Part shown: positions 42,266 through 52,238 of the stretch, in pieces
Numbering within the stretch: the first letter of the stretch is position 1
Layout of the letters: every line of letters begins with the position of its first letter
NCBI GenBank assembly: GCA_002320815.1
Contig: DCLA01000036.1
Span: 50,577 to 114,576, forward strand
From: Myxococcales bacterium UBA1660
Lineage (GTDB): Bacteria > Myxococcota_A > Polyangia > Polyangiales > Houyiibacteriaceae
DNA: 64,000 bases
Direction of reading: 5' to 3'
The notes under the pieces: generated by a model
Told to the model about the DNA's origin: nothing
The model's input: the letters and a program-made list of their open reading frames with translations, nothing else
The model's database searches: none
Program-made: the position numbers and the translations under genes

Positions 42266-45121
42266 GTGGCGGCTGAGACAACCGAGGGGAAGCGCGACGA
42301 GGCCGAGGACGCCTCGCCCAAGGCCGAGCTGAAGAAGCGGCGGATCATCGGCTGGGCCACCGCGGGCATCAGCGGGCTGCTCTTCTTCATGCTCCAGGCG
42401 CACGACGGGGCGGTCCCCCACGGCGCGCTGATCGGCCTGCCGCTCCTCGCGCTCTGCGTGGGCGGCGTGCTCTTCGCCATCGGGTCGCTGCGGCGAGCGA
42501 CCGAGGGGCTGCCCAGCTTCTTCGGGTCCACCGGCCTCAGCGGGCTCGACGACGAGCCCCGCTGGATGCAGCCCCGGGTGACCTTCCCGGTGGCCGCCCT
42601 GCTCTTCTTCGGCCTGGCCCTCGGCGGCGGCTACGCGCCCTTGCCCTGGGCCTTCGTGCTCGGGCTGGGCGCGCTGCTGCCTTCGGCCGTGCGGCGGCCG
42701 GGGCTCCTGACGATGGTGGTGGTGGGGCTGATCTACCTGCCGCTGATGGGCACGTACGTGCTGTGGGACCCGTGGGAGACCCACTACGGCGAGGTCGCCC
42801 GGGAGATCATCGAGCGCGACGACTGGATCAGTCTGTGGTGGGCCCAGGAGAAGTGGTTCTGGTCGAAGCCCATCCTGATCTTCTGGAGCGAGGCCATCTG
42901 GCTCAGCGGGCTCGGCGCCGCGACGGCGCCGGACGCCGGGGTCTTCACCAACGAGTGGGCCATCCGGGCGCCGGTGATGGTGCAGAGCCTGGCCGCGGTG
43001 TGGGTCGTCTACCTGACCTTCAAGCGGATCTACTCGCCCCGCGCGGGAGCCCTGGCGGCCATCGTGATGGCCACCTGCCCGCACTTCTTCTTCCTGGCCC
43101 ACCAGGCCATCACCGACATGTACCTGACGGCCAACCTGGTGATGGCCGTGTGCATGCTGGCGCTGGCCTTCGCCAGCGACCCCGACGAGGAGGCGACGCG
43201 CTACCGGCTCTTCGGCTTCGAGGTGTCCATGCACCACGTGGCCCTGGGCGGGCTCATCGCGCTGGTGCTCCCGCAGGCCCTCTACCTGGTCTCGCGGAAC
43301 CTGGCCTTCTTCGCCTGGGAGGGCTTCGCCTTTCAGCCCGACGAGTTCCTCTTCGGGTCGGCCGGCAACGACGCGATCCCCGGGAACCCGGAGCACGCGA
43401 CCCACTACCCGGCGGTGGGCGGGGATCCCAACCAGCCCCTCTGGTTCGCTCAGCCGATCGCCCAGGGGCTCTACTGGCTCCTCGGGCTGGTGGCCCTGGT
43501 GTTCACCCTGCGGCGCGAGCGGCGGACCCAGGCGCTGGCCATGGTCGGGTTCTACGTCTTCTGTGCCCTGGGCCTGATGGGCAAGGGCATCCCGGGCATC
43601 GCGCTCCCGGGGCTCGTGGCGCTCTTCTACCTGGTCGCCTCGCGGCGCTGGAACGTGCTCCTCGACGGCCAACTCCGGGTGGCCCAGGGCATCGGCATCG
43701 TCGCCTGCGTGGGGCTCCCCTGGTACGTCGCGATGTACATGCGCCACGGCTCGGGCTTCACCGACCGTCTGCTGGTGCACGACCACCTGAACCGGCTGGC
43801 CCAGGGCGTCCACGGCGACAAGGGCAGCATCGAGTACTTCCTCGAGCAGCTCGGGTTCGGGACCTTCCCCTGGGTCGGGCTGATCCCCGCAGCGGTGCTC
43901 GCCTGGCTCTGGATGCGCGGTCGCGACGCCGGCCCGCGCGGGCAGGCGATGCCCGCGGAGGCCGAGGCCCGCGCCGCGTACCACCAGCGCGAGACGATGA
44001 TGATGCTGGGGCTCTGGTTCTTCAGCGCCTTCACCCTCTTCAGCGCGATGATCACCAAGTTCCACCACTACATCTTCCCGGCGGTGCCCCCGGCGGCGCT
44101 GATGGTGGGCCTGATGGTCGACCGGATGTGGGGCCGGCGGCAGCCGTCGGTGGTGGCGGCCGAAGGGGCCGCGGCTGCCGATGCCGCAGATGCCGATGCC
44201 GCGGTGGCGCCGGGCTTCTCCTGGAAGGTCGTGGGGACCACGGTGCTCTCCATGCTGGCGCCGGCGGCGCTGGTGGCCGGGATCGGCGGGCTGGTCGGCG
44301 ATCTGCGCGGGGCGGTCCCCGAGGGGATCGAAGAGGCCGAGGCCAAGGAGTGGGCCCTGGACCACCCGATGAGCGGCGTGCTCGCCTACGTGCTGGTCGC
44401 CCTGGGGGCGGCGGGGCTGGCGTACGCGGCGCGGCTCGCCTGGCGCGCCTACGGAGAGACCTCGCCCTCGCCGGCGAAGCGGCGCGCGGACCTGGGGCTC
44501 AGCGCGGCGGTTGGCGCCGGCGCCGTGCTGGTGGCGTTCGTGGGCCGGGACCTGAGCTGGGTGACCTCGGCGCGGCCCTGGGGCTACGAGCGGCTGATCC
44601 ACCTCTTCGTCTACAACTACGAGCGGCTCTGGCCGGTGTGGTTCGATTACCGCCCGGTGCTCACCGGCTTCGCGGTGACCGGGGGCCTGGTCTTCATCGG
44701 GCTCATGAGCCGCTACCTGCGGCCGATGGCCTCGCGGGCGCTGGTGGGCTTGGCCCTACTCTTCAGCGCGTGGACGGTGAACGTCTACCTCGTGGACCTC
44801 TCGCCCCACTGGGGCATGGGCGAGGTCTTCGAACTCTACTACGAGATGCGCGAGGGGCCCGAGGAGCCGATCGTCGCCTGGCAGATGAACTGGAAGGGCG
44901 AGAACTTCTACACCGGCAACCGGGTGCACGCGTTCGTCGACCTGGACAACGTGAAGATCCGCGAGTGGATCGACGCCAACCCGGGGATCACCGCGTACTT
45001 CGTGCTGGAGTACTCGCGCCTGGGCAGCTTCCGGAGCCTCCTGCGCGGCAAGGAAGTCGAAGAGATCACGGACAAGCGCGAGAACAACAAGTTCCTCATG
45101 GTCCGCGTCCGCGACCTCTGA
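42266..45121 (+). CDS. GT39/ArnT-like membrane glycosyltransferase
   Basis: 951 residues from a GTG start (VAAETTEGKRDEAED). The catalytic first loop of the PMT_2 family is visible at about 165-185: DPWETHYGEVAREIIERDDW, with the acidic residues that bind the polyprenyl-phosphate sugar donor, followed by FWSKPILIFWSEAIWLSGLG. At least twelve membrane helices and a long Ala/Asp-rich cytosolic insert near 625-650 (PSVVAAEGAAAADAADADAA). The C-terminal 110 residues are soluble (MNWKGENFYTGNRVHAFVDL). It transfers a sugar from an undecaprenyl carrier to lipid A-like or protein acceptors outside the inner membrane. The acceptor is unknown. Larger than classical ArnT (about 550). Confidence 0.88.
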   Translation: MAAETTEGKRDEAEDASPKAELKKRRIIGWATAGISGLLFFMLQAHDGAVPHGALIGLPLLALCVGGVLFAIGSLRRATEGLPSFFGSTGLSGLDDEPRWMQPRVTFPVAALLFFGLALGGGYAPLPWAFVLGLGALLPSAVRRPGLLTMVVVGLIYLPLMGTYVLWDPWETHYGEVAREIIERDDWISLWWAQEKWFWSKPILIFWSEAIWLSGLGAATAPDAGVFTNEWAIRAPVMVQSLAAVWVVYLTFKRIYSPRAGALAAIVMATCPHFFFLAHQAITDMYLTANLVMAVCMLALAFASDPDEEATRYRLFGFEVSMHHVALGGLIALVLPQALYLVSRNLAFFAWEGFAFQPDEFLFGSAGNDAIPGNPEHATHYPAVGGDPNQPLWFAQPIAQGLYWLLGLVALVFTLRRERRTQALAMVGFYVFCALGLMGKGIPGIALPGLVALFYLVASRRWNVLLDGQLRVAQGIGIVACVGLPWYVAMYMRHGSGFTDRLLVHDHLNRLAQGVHGDKGSIEYFLEQLGFGTFPWVGLIPAAVLAWLWMRGRDAGPRGQAMPAEAEARAAYHQRETMMMLGLWFFSAFTLFSAMITKFHHYIFPAVPPAALMVGLMVDRMWGRRQPSVVAAEGAAAADAADADAAVAPGFSWKVVGTTVLSMLAPAALVAGIGGLVGDLRGAVPEGIEEAEAKEWALDHPMSGVLAYVLVALGAAGLAYAARLAWRAYGETSPSPAKRRADLGLSAAVGAGAVLVAFVGRDLSWVTSARPWGYERLIHLFVYNYERLWPVWFDYRPVLTGFAVTGGLVFIGLMSRYLRPMASRALVGLALLFSAWTVNVYLVDLSPHWGMGEVFELYYEMREGPEEPIVAWQMNWKGENFYTGNRVHAFVDLDNVKIREWIDANPGITAYFVLEYSRLGSFRSLLRGKEVEEITDKRENNKFLMVRVRDL

Positions 45122-45122
45122 C

Positions 45123-46094
45123 GCTCCCGACCTCTGGCGATACCGCCGCCGCGCGGGCCATCGGGCTCGGCCCACCGGGCACGCGACGGCTCTGGAGATC
45201 GCGTGGACCTTCGCGCCTCTGGTGGTGCTCGTGGGCCTCTTCCACGTGGGCTTCACCGGCTACGCGAACGGTGCCGTCGCGCCCGACGACGCGCTGACCC
45301 TTCGGGTCCGCGCGATGCAGTGGCACTGGGAGGTCGAGCACCCCGGCGGCGTCATCGACGACCTCGACCTCTTGCGGGTCCCGGCGCGCACGCCGGTGCG
45401 GCTGGTGATGAGCTCGTCGGACGTCCTGCACTCGCTCTTCGTGCCCGCCTTCCGATTGAAGCGCGACGTGGTGCCGGGGATGTACTCGACGATGTGGTTC
45501 GAGGTCCCGCGCGAGACTCCGAGGGAACCCTGCGAACGCGACGCCGATTGTCCCGAGGGGCTCTGGTGCGGCGCCCGGGTTCCCGGGGACGAGGCGCGGA
45601 GCTGCGCGATCCCCATCTTCTGCGCGGAGTACTGCGGCGCACCGGTGGGTCTCGATCGGGGATCGCTGCGTTCGGGACCGAACACCAACCACGCGACGAT
45701 GATGGGGAGCCTCGTCGCGCTCCCGGAACGGGAGTACTGGGCGTCGCAGACTGATCCGGTCGACTGGAATCCCTGCTCCGGGCGCGACGACGAAGACGAG
45801 TGCTGGGGGGAGTACCTCCACCAGACCTACTGCGTCGCCTGTCACGCGGTGGACGGCGTGGTCCAGCGACCGGCGCCGAACTGGGCGGGGCTCTTCGGGC
45901 GCGAACGGACCTTCGTCGACGGCACGTCCGCGGTCGCCGACGCCGACTACATCCGGCGGTCCATCCTGCAGCCGCAGAGTCAGCGGGTCGCGGGGTACGA
46001 GAGCGTGAACATGCCGCCCTTCCGGTTGTCGGATCGGCAGGTCGACGCGATCCTCGCGTACATCCGGTCCCTCGACGAGGGACCGCGAGGCTCA
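45123..46094 (+). pseudogene. Cytochrome c oxidase subunit II remnant with C-terminal haem c domain, first membrane helix missing
   Basis: The frame shows the second helix of subunit II (LEIAWTFAPLVVLVGLFHVG), the MQWHWEVEH aromatic segment, the His of VLHSLFVPAFRLKRDVVPG, the CuA loop start FCAEYCG, and a cytochrome c domain with CVACH and NMPPFRLSDRQVDAILAYIR. The first helix is absent: the sequence that looks like the inter-helix loop (LWRYRRRAGHRARPTG) begins right after the GT39 stop, with no ATG or GTG before 45222. The CuA loop also has an insertion of about 16 residues between CAEYCG and NHATMMG, and a Cys-rich insert (CERDADCPEGLWC). No stop at the natural end; it runs into the next gene. 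No subunit I or III is nearby. Probably a dead or relic gene. Confidence 0.65.
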
Positions 46095-46355
46095 AGCGGC
46101 GAGGGCGGCCGGGGCGAGGGTCGAGTTGCGGAGGGCGGTGGCGGCGGCGAGGCCGGCGAGGGTGAGGCGGATCTTGGTGGCGTCGGCGAGGCCGCGCTGC
46201 TCGAGGTGGACCAGGGCGCGGGCGACGGCGGTGGGGGTCGCGCCGAGGCGCAGGGCGAGGCCGGAGGCGTCGGTGGCGCGGTCGGCCAGGGTGAAGAGCG
46301 CGTCGAGGACGGCGAGCACGAGGGACTGGTGGGCGGTGAGGTCGGAGGTCGTCAT
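46092..46355 (-). CDS. Small winged-helix DNA-binding protein
   Basis: 87 residues from ATG 46355 (MTTSDLTAHQSLVLAVLDAL). A winged-helix-like order of helices is visible: ATDASGLALRLGATPTAVAR, then ALVHLEQRGLADATKIRLTL, typical of MarR-like or ArsR-like small regulators, though with little beyond one domain. A perfect GGGTCGACCC palindrome directly before the start codon could be an operator (unproven). It overlaps the 3' end of the cytochrome oxidase remnant and is divergent from the phosphofructokinase gene. Confidence 0.7.
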   Translation of the reverse strand: MTTSDLTAHQSLVLAVLDALFTLADRATDASGLALRLGATPTAVARALVHLEQRGLADATKIRLTLAGLAAATALRNSTLAPAALAA

Positions 46356-46463
46356 GGGTCGACCCTCGCCGACTACTGATAGCGCGTCCAGTTTTCGACT
46401 GTTCAGTGGTGTGCGGATGCTCAGGGTGCCGCTCCCGTCGACCGTGCAGTAGGTTGAGCGGCT

Positions 46464-47774
<1,311 letters not shown>

Positions 47775-47784
47775 GCGAGGACAC

Positions 47785-47814
47785 GGGGACGATCGTCGTC
47801 ATTGTCGTCTTTTC
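47785..47814 (+). repeat. Dispersed repeat copy 1 (GACGATCGTCGTCATTGTCG core)
   Basis: 30-bp element beginning GGGGACGATCGTCGTCATTG and ending with TCGTCTTTTC, directly downstream of pfk. It is identical over its whole length to the start of copy 2 at 48202. A partial copy (GGGTACGGGGACGACG) follows at about 47826-47841. The core contains the palindrome GACGATCGTC. Confidence 0.85.
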
Positions 47815-47843
47815 GGGTGCGCTCGGGGTACGGGGACGACGTT

Positions 47844-48188
47844 CTAGGGCAGCGTGCCGCCGGGGGGTACGCCGTCCATCCCATCGCCGCCGTCGCGGGG
47901 CGGGATGCGGAACATCAGGCGACCCAGGGCCCAGAAGAGGCTGGCCAGGAAGAGCGTCAACGCGACGAGCTTCAGGCCCGACGAGTCGAGCTCGTAGCCG
48001 ACCACGGCGACCACGAGGGACCCGAGGAAGAGGGCGATGCGCACCACGAGCCCGACGCGCCGTAGCGTCTCGCTGCGCGCGGCCTGGCCCTCCCGGACCC
48101 TCTGCGCGCGGTCGACGTGCGCGTCGAGATCCCGAGCGGCCTCGGCCGCGGCGCGCCCCGGTTCCCGCGTCGGTCGTCGGTACCCCAT
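47844..48188 (-). CDS. Small membrane protein with two transmembrane helices
   Basis: 114 residues. A charged helical N-terminus of about 40 residues (EAARDLDAHVDRAQRVREGQ) is followed by two membrane helices (about 47-65, LVVRIALFLGSLVVAVVGYE, and about 72-92, LKLVALTLFLASLFWALGRL) and a Gly/Pro-rich tail. Not recognised as a named family. The gene is bracketed by copies of the GACGATCGTCGTCATTGTCG repeat on both sides, an arrangement that deserves attention because nothing else lies between the repeats. Confidence 0.65.
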   Translation of the reverse strand: MGYRRPTREPGRAAAEAARDLDAHVDRAQRVREGQAARSETLRRVGLVVRIALFLGSLVVAVVGYELDSSGLKLVALTLFLASLFWALGRLMFRIPPRDGGDGMDGVPPGGTLP

Positions 48189-48201
48189 GCGCCCAGGGTA
48201 C

Positions 48202-48292
48202 GGGGACGATCGTCGTCATTGTCGTCTTTTCCGCGGAATGACGACAATGACGACGATCGTCCCGGAATGACGACAATGACGACGATCGTCCC
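48202..48292. repeat. Cluster of three dispersed-repeat copies, one direct and two inverted
   Basis: Copy 2 (48202-48232) reads forward as in copy 1. Copies 3 (48235-48263) and 4 (48264-48292) are the inverse complement (GGAATGACGACAATGACGAC, then GATCGTCCC), in direct tandem with no spacer. Copies 2 and 3 form a large hairpin of about 27 bp per arm with a short loop. The cluster ends at the stop codon of the oxidoreductase gene. It resembles REP/BIME-type elements moved by RAYT transposases, but no transposase is in the window. Confidence 0.85.
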
Positions 48293-49491
48293 TAGAGGTT
48301 GCCGGTGAGGAGCTGCCAGGCGTAGCTGCGGGTGAGCATCCAGGTGTGTTTCTCGAGGCGACCGTAGGCTTCGGTGCCGGCGGCGGCGAGCTCGAGCATG
48401 CGGCGGTGGGAGAAGAGGACCTTCAGCCAGCGGTCTGGGCTCTTGCCGTAGAGGAGGTCGGCGAGGCGCTCCTGGAAGCGGAGGTTCTGGCCGGGCTCGG
48501 TCTTGCGGAAGGTCTTCTCGTAGCGCGGGATGGTGCGGACACCGGCGTCGAGGGCCTCCTTGAGGCGACCGGCGGCGTAGCGGCTGATCTCGATCGAGGG
48601 CGCGATGCCCTCGCCGAGCAGGGGGTCGATGCCCCACGCTTCGCCGGTGAGGAGCACGCCGGGGACGTGGGCCCGGGTCCGGTGCGAGTAGTAGTGCTCG
48701 GGCCACCCCGCGAGCTTGGTGTCCACCCGGCGGTAGCCGTTGCGCTCGGCGAAGGCGTCGGTCCAGGCGCGCAGGTCCTCGCCAGCGGCGACGCCCCGGC
48801 CGTCCATGATGCCCAGCTTGTAGAGTCCGGCGTGGGTCCCGGTGTTCGCCTGCCCGGCGACCTCGGGCTTCGGGTAGGGGAAGATCCACGCGTAGCCGGG
48901 GATGCCGTCGCGGATGGGATCGAAGTCGAAGATCAGCTCCCGCGGGTTCGGGTCGGCGTCGGTGGGCTCGTAGACCGCCTCGACCAGACGCCCGACGATG
49001 CCCGGCGCGAGCCCCACCGAGCGAGCGACCACCCCGCGGGCTCCGTCCGCGCCGACGACCCAGTCGAAGCGCTCGGTGCCCCGGGTGCGCACCTGGACCG
49101 AGTCGGTGCCGGCCTCGACGCCCTTGATGGCCGTCCCCTCGCGCACCTCGACGCCGGCGTCGCGGACGAGTTCCAGGAGCCGGGCGTCCAGGTGGGCCCG
49201 GTCGTAGAGCCACTGGCCGCCGCCTTCCCGGACCTCGAAGTCCCCCAGGTCGCAGCGGAAACGCAGGTGGGTGGTCTCCATCCGCGCGCGCTCGTGGGGC
49301 ACCAGCTCGGGCGCGATCTCCCGGATCAGCTCGGTCCCACGCCAGGTGAGCGCCCCGCCACAGAGCTTGGGGCGGGGGAAACGCGCGCGATCCAGCAGGA
49401 CCAGGTCGGAGGGATCCACGCCGGCGCGCAGGGCGTGGAGCACGAAGCTGGTGCCGGCGGGACCGGCGCCGACGACGGCGATGCGAGGCAC
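48292..49491 (-). CDS. Geranylgeranyl-reductase family FAD oxidoreductase
   Basis: 399 residues. N-terminal dinucleotide fold IAVVGAGPAGTSFVLHALRA (4-23), then KLCGGALTWRGTELI, the substrate-side motif of geranylgeranyl reductases. WVVGADGARGVVARSVGLAP is the second FAD/GD motif (about 143-162), and FPYPKPEVAGQANTGTHAG plus TGEAWGIDPLLGEGIAPSIE the third. Enzymes of this family saturate polyprenyl chains in archaeal-type lipids or chlorophyll, or act as tailoring oxidases. With the mevalonate operon 8-9 kb away, a role in isoprenoid saturation is possible. Flanked at its stop by the repeat cluster and divergent from the SDR gene. Confidence 0.85.
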   Translation of the reverse strand: MPRIAVVGAGPAGTSFVLHALRAGVDPSDLVLLDRARFPRPKLCGGALTWRGTELIREIAPELVPHERARMETTHLRFRCDLGDFEVREGGGQWLYDRAHLDARLLELVRDAGVEVREGTAIKGVEAGTDSVQVRTRGTERFDWVVGADGARGVVARSVGLAPGIVGRLVEAVYEPTDADPNPRELIFDFDPIRDGIPGYAWIFPYPKPEVAGQANTGTHAGLYKLGIMDGRGVAAGEDLRAWTDAFAERNGYRRVDTKLAGWPEHYYSHRTRAHVPGVLLTGEAWGIDPLLGEGIAPSIEISRYAAGRLKEALDAGVRTIPRYEKTFRKTEPGQNLRFQERLADLLYGKSPDRWLKVLFSHRRMLELAAAGTEAYGRLEKHTWMLTRSYAWQLLTGNL

Positions 49492-49563
49492 GGCGCGGAC
49501 GGTTCCACGGATGGACCCGAAGTGCTACACGGCAAGCGGGTCGTCGTGGCCCACGGAGGACGT

Positions 49564-50370
49564 ATGGCTCTCGACGGATGCAACGCAGTGGTCACCGGCG
49601 GCGCGAGTGGGCTCGGCCGCGCGCTCTGCCTGGAGCTCGCCCGACGAGGCGGCACGGTCCTCATCGCCGACATCGACGCCGATGGCGCGTCGGAGACGGC
49701 GGAGCTGGTCCGCGCGGCCGGCGGTTCGGCGGCCATCGCCGAGTGCGACGTGCGCCAGTGGGAGCAGGTGGAGGCCCTGGCCCATCGCGCCGCGGCGGAG
49801 ATCGGGCCCATCGACGTGCTCTGCAACAACGCGGGGGTCGCCGCCGTGGGGCCCTTCGAGGAGATCTCCCTCGAGGACTGGCGCTGGTGCGTGGACATCA
49901 ACCTCTGGGGCGTGATCTATGGCTGCCGCGCCTTCCTGCCCAAGATGCGCGAACGGCGGCGCGGCTACGTGCTCAACGTGGCGAGCGCGGCGGGGCTCCT
50001 CGCGCCGCCCGGCATGGCGCCCTACAACATCACCAAGTCGGCGGTGGTGGCCCTCTCGGAGACGCTCCACGCGGAGTACGCGCCCCACGTGCACGTGACC
50101 GCGCTCTGCCCGACCTTCTTCCGCACGGCGATCATGGACAACGCGCGCGGCGCCGACGAGAAGTCCTCGCGCGCCACCAAGAAGCTCATGGATCGCTCGG
50201 CGCTCCAGGCGCCGGACGTGGCCCGCATCGCCCTCGACGCCGTGCAGCGGGGGACCCTCTACGCGGTGCCCATGCGCGACGGCCGGATGTTCTGGCGGCT
50301 GAAGCGCGCCCTGCCCCAGCGCTACTACGACGTCCTGGCGCGCATCTTCGCCCAGCAGTCCAAGCGCTGA
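49564..50370 (+). CDS. Short-chain dehydrogenase/reductase
   Basis: 268 residues of classical SDR type. Cofactor motif TGGASGLG (about 11-18), Asp near 37 (LIADIDADG) that favours NAD(H), NNAG motif at about 88-91, catalytic Ser in LNVASAAG, and the YNITK Tyr-Lys pair. After the core comes a C-terminal helical extension (MFWRLKRALPQRYYDVLARI) typical of membrane-associated SDRs acting on lipophilic substrates. Reduces or oxidises a carbonyl/alcohol; the substrate is unknown. Divergent from the geranylgeranyl-reductase-like gene, 72 bp away, possibly sharing control. Confidence 0.9.
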   Translation: MALDGCNAVVTGGASGLGRALCLELARRGGTVLIADIDADGASETAELVRAAGGSAAIAECDVRQWEQVEALAHRAAAEIGPIDVLCNNAGVAAVGPFEEISLEDWRWCVDINLWGVIYGCRAFLPKMRERRRGYVLNVASAAGLLAPPGMAPYNITKSAVVALSETLHAEYAPHVHVTALCPTFFRTAIMDNARGADEKSSRATKKLMDRSALQAPDVARIALDAVQRGTLYAVPMRDGRMFWRLKRALPQRYYDVLARIFAQQSKR

Positions 50371-50546
50371 GCGGGTCGCGGCGGGGCCGTCGTCGCGCGC
50401 GCAGGGCTCGCCGCGCACCGTCGCCGAGCCGAACGGCGTGCGGGGCTCGGCGCGCGTTCCGGTGGACAATCGCCGGGTGAACCATATTCTCGGCCCTCGG
50501 TTCGGGGGGAGGTCATCGGACAATTCCCCACAAAGGAGATGGCTCG

Positions 50547-52166
50547 ATGATGCGCAAGCTTTCGCTCGCGGCGCTGGTCCTGGCGCTCGCATGCGGTGAC
50601 GACGACGGTCCCGGGGAGGTCGACATGACCGTGGGCGGCGACGCCGACACGGAGACCCCGGACATGCCGGAGGTCACCCCGGACATGAACGAACCGCTGA
50701 CGTGCGGAGACGGGGTCCTGGGCGACGACGAGGTCTGCGACCCGGGGATCGAAGACGGCGAGGGCGCCTGCCCGACCACCTGCGACGACGGCGACGTGTG
50801 CACCACCGACGGCGTGAGCGGCACGGACTGCTCGGCGATGTGCACCAACACGCCGATCACCGAGGCCATCACCGGCGACGGCTGCTGCCCCGCGGGCGCC
50901 CTGCCCATCGACGACCGCGACTGCACCGGCGAGTGCGGCAACGGGACCCTCGACGACGGTGAGGTCTGCGATCCCGGCATCGCCGCCGGTGCGCCCGGCT
51001 CCTGCCCGACCGCTTGCGACGACGGCATCGCCTGCACCGCGGACACCCTGGAGAACCCGGGTACCTGCATGGCCGTCTGCACCTTCGCCGACATCGAGCT
51101 CCCCGCCGACGGCGACGGCTGCTGCCCCGAGGGCGCCAGCAGCGCCACGGACTCCGACTGCAGCGCGACCTGCAACGACGGCGTGGTCGACGCCGGCGAG
51201 ACCTGCGACACGGCCATCGCCGCCGGGGAGCCCGGGGCCTGCCCGACCGCCTGCGACGACGCGGACATGTGCACCGTCAACCGGCTGCGCTCCGCCGGCA
51301 CCTGCAACGCCGCCTGCGAGTTCACCCCGGTGGCCGCGATGGACGGCGACGGCTGCTGCCCGCCCGGCGCGGGGACCCGGGTCGACGACGACTGCGAGGC
51401 GCTCTGCGGCGACGGCGCCCTCGACCTCGGCGAGACCTGCGACGACGGCAACACCACCGCCGGCGACGGGTGCGACGCGAGCTGCCAGTCGGAGGTCGCC
51501 ATCCCGACCGGGTTCCGGATCACCTCGCTCGAGGTGCGCGACCCGCACGTCTTCCTCTCTTGCGCCGCGGACGTGACGACGGCGGCCAACGACATCTTCC
51601 AGGACGCCATCGACATGAACTCGCTGGACACCGTGGGCGTGTTCCGCCCGCTGGATCCGGCGGCGACCTCGACCCCGATGGACGTCTACCCGGGCGCGTC
51701 GTGCACCGGCGCGGGGACCGCCACCATGGCCTGCAGCGCGGGCGGCACGGCGGTGAACACCACCGCGAACAACCAGACCTCGGGCGTGTGCTTCGCGGCG
51801 GACCCGGCGCACCTGAGCTACCCGGCGACGGCGCCCAACAGCCCCATGGGGAGCTGCTTCGCGACCACCCCGTCCACCGTGCAGCTCAACCTCAACGGGT
51901 CCCTGGTGACCATGCAGCAGGCGGTGGTCGCCGGTGAGTACGTCGCCGGCGAGATCCGCAACGGCGTCCTCAGCGGCTTCGTCTCCTACGCCACCGCGAT
52001 GAGCACCACGGTGTCCTTCGGCACCGGCGCCCTCGAGCTCTACGAGCTCCTCCGGGGCGGCGGCTGCCCGGGCGACGACGACGACCCGCTCTTCCCCGGC
52101 GGCGCCGACGCCGGCTGGTGGTTCTACATCGACTTCGAGGCGACCGAGGTCCCCTGGACCGAGTGA
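50547..52166 (+). CDS. Cys-rich surface lipoprotein with three long internal repeats
   Basis: 539 residues. Lipobox ALACGDDD (Cys about 16) and an acidic linker (DMPEVTPDMNEP). Residues about 50-320 contain three to four repeats of about 80 residues, each with GDGVLGDDEVCDPG-type, CPTTCDDGDVC and DGDGCCPAGA-type elements. The last one (CGDGALDLGETCDDGNTTAG, DGCDASCQSE) matches the myxococcal Cys-rich repeat (DUF4215 type). The C-terminal 200 residues are beta-rich and without motif (FRITSLEVRDPHVFLSCAAD). A good ribosome site (AAAGGAGA) lies before the start. It probably forms disulfide-rich rods on the cell surface. Confidence 0.85.
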   Translation: MMRKLSLAALVLALACGDDDGPGEVDMTVGGDADTETPDMPEVTPDMNEPLTCGDGVLGDDEVCDPGIEDGEGACPTTCDDGDVCTTDGVSGTDCSAMCTNTPITEAITGDGCCPAGALPIDDRDCTGECGNGTLDDGEVCDPGIAAGAPGSCPTACDDGIACTADTLENPGTCMAVCTFADIELPADGDGCCPEGASSATDSDCSATCNDGVVDAGETCDTAIAAGEPGACPTACDDADMCTVNRLRSAGTCNAACEFTPVAAMDGDGCCPPGAGTRVDDDCEALCGDGALDLGETCDDGNTTAGDGCDASCQSEVAIPTGFRITSLEVRDPHVFLSCAADVTTAANDIFQDAIDMNSLDTVGVFRPLDPAATSTPMDVYPGASCTGAGTATMACSAGGTAVNTTANNQTSGVCFAADPAHLSYPATAPNSPMGSCFATTPSTVQLNLNGSLVTMQQAVVAGEYVAGEIRNGVLSGFVSYATAMSTTVSFGTGALELYELLRGGGCPGDDDDPLFPGGADAGWWFYIDFEATEVPWTE

Positions 52167-52177
52167 TTCGCCGAGCG

Positions 52178-52230
52178 CCGAAACGCACGAGGCCGCGCCC
52201 CGGAAGGGACGCGGCCTCGTCGCGTTTCGG
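52178..52230. terminator. Long bidirectional terminator hairpin
   Basis: Arms 52178-52200 and 52206-52230 (CCGAAACGCACGAGGCCGCG against its near-perfect complement, two single-base bulges) lie between the convergent Cys-rich lipoprotein and flotillin genes. The outer ends are AAA/TTT steps that would suit termination in both directions. Confidence 0.8.
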
Positions 52231-52238
52231 GCTCGGGC

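Noticed and set aside
42047..44602. An 851-codon minus-strand frame
   Set aside because: Antisense to the GT39 glycosyltransferase, whose motifs and helices are clear. The minus product is low-complexity Gly/Asp/Glu/His/Arg.
46356..46365. GGGTCGACCC palindrome before the small winged-helix gene as operator
   Set aside because: A 10-bp palindrome is expected by chance in GC-rich DNA and has no second copy. Mentioned in the gene entry only.
47785..48292. CRISPR array
   Set aside because: Only four copies, in both orientations, with either no spacer or a gene between them, and no cas genes.
50390..50465. Terminator hairpin after the SDR gene
   Set aside because: The GC-rich arms pair only partly and with several mismatches, and there is no T tract.
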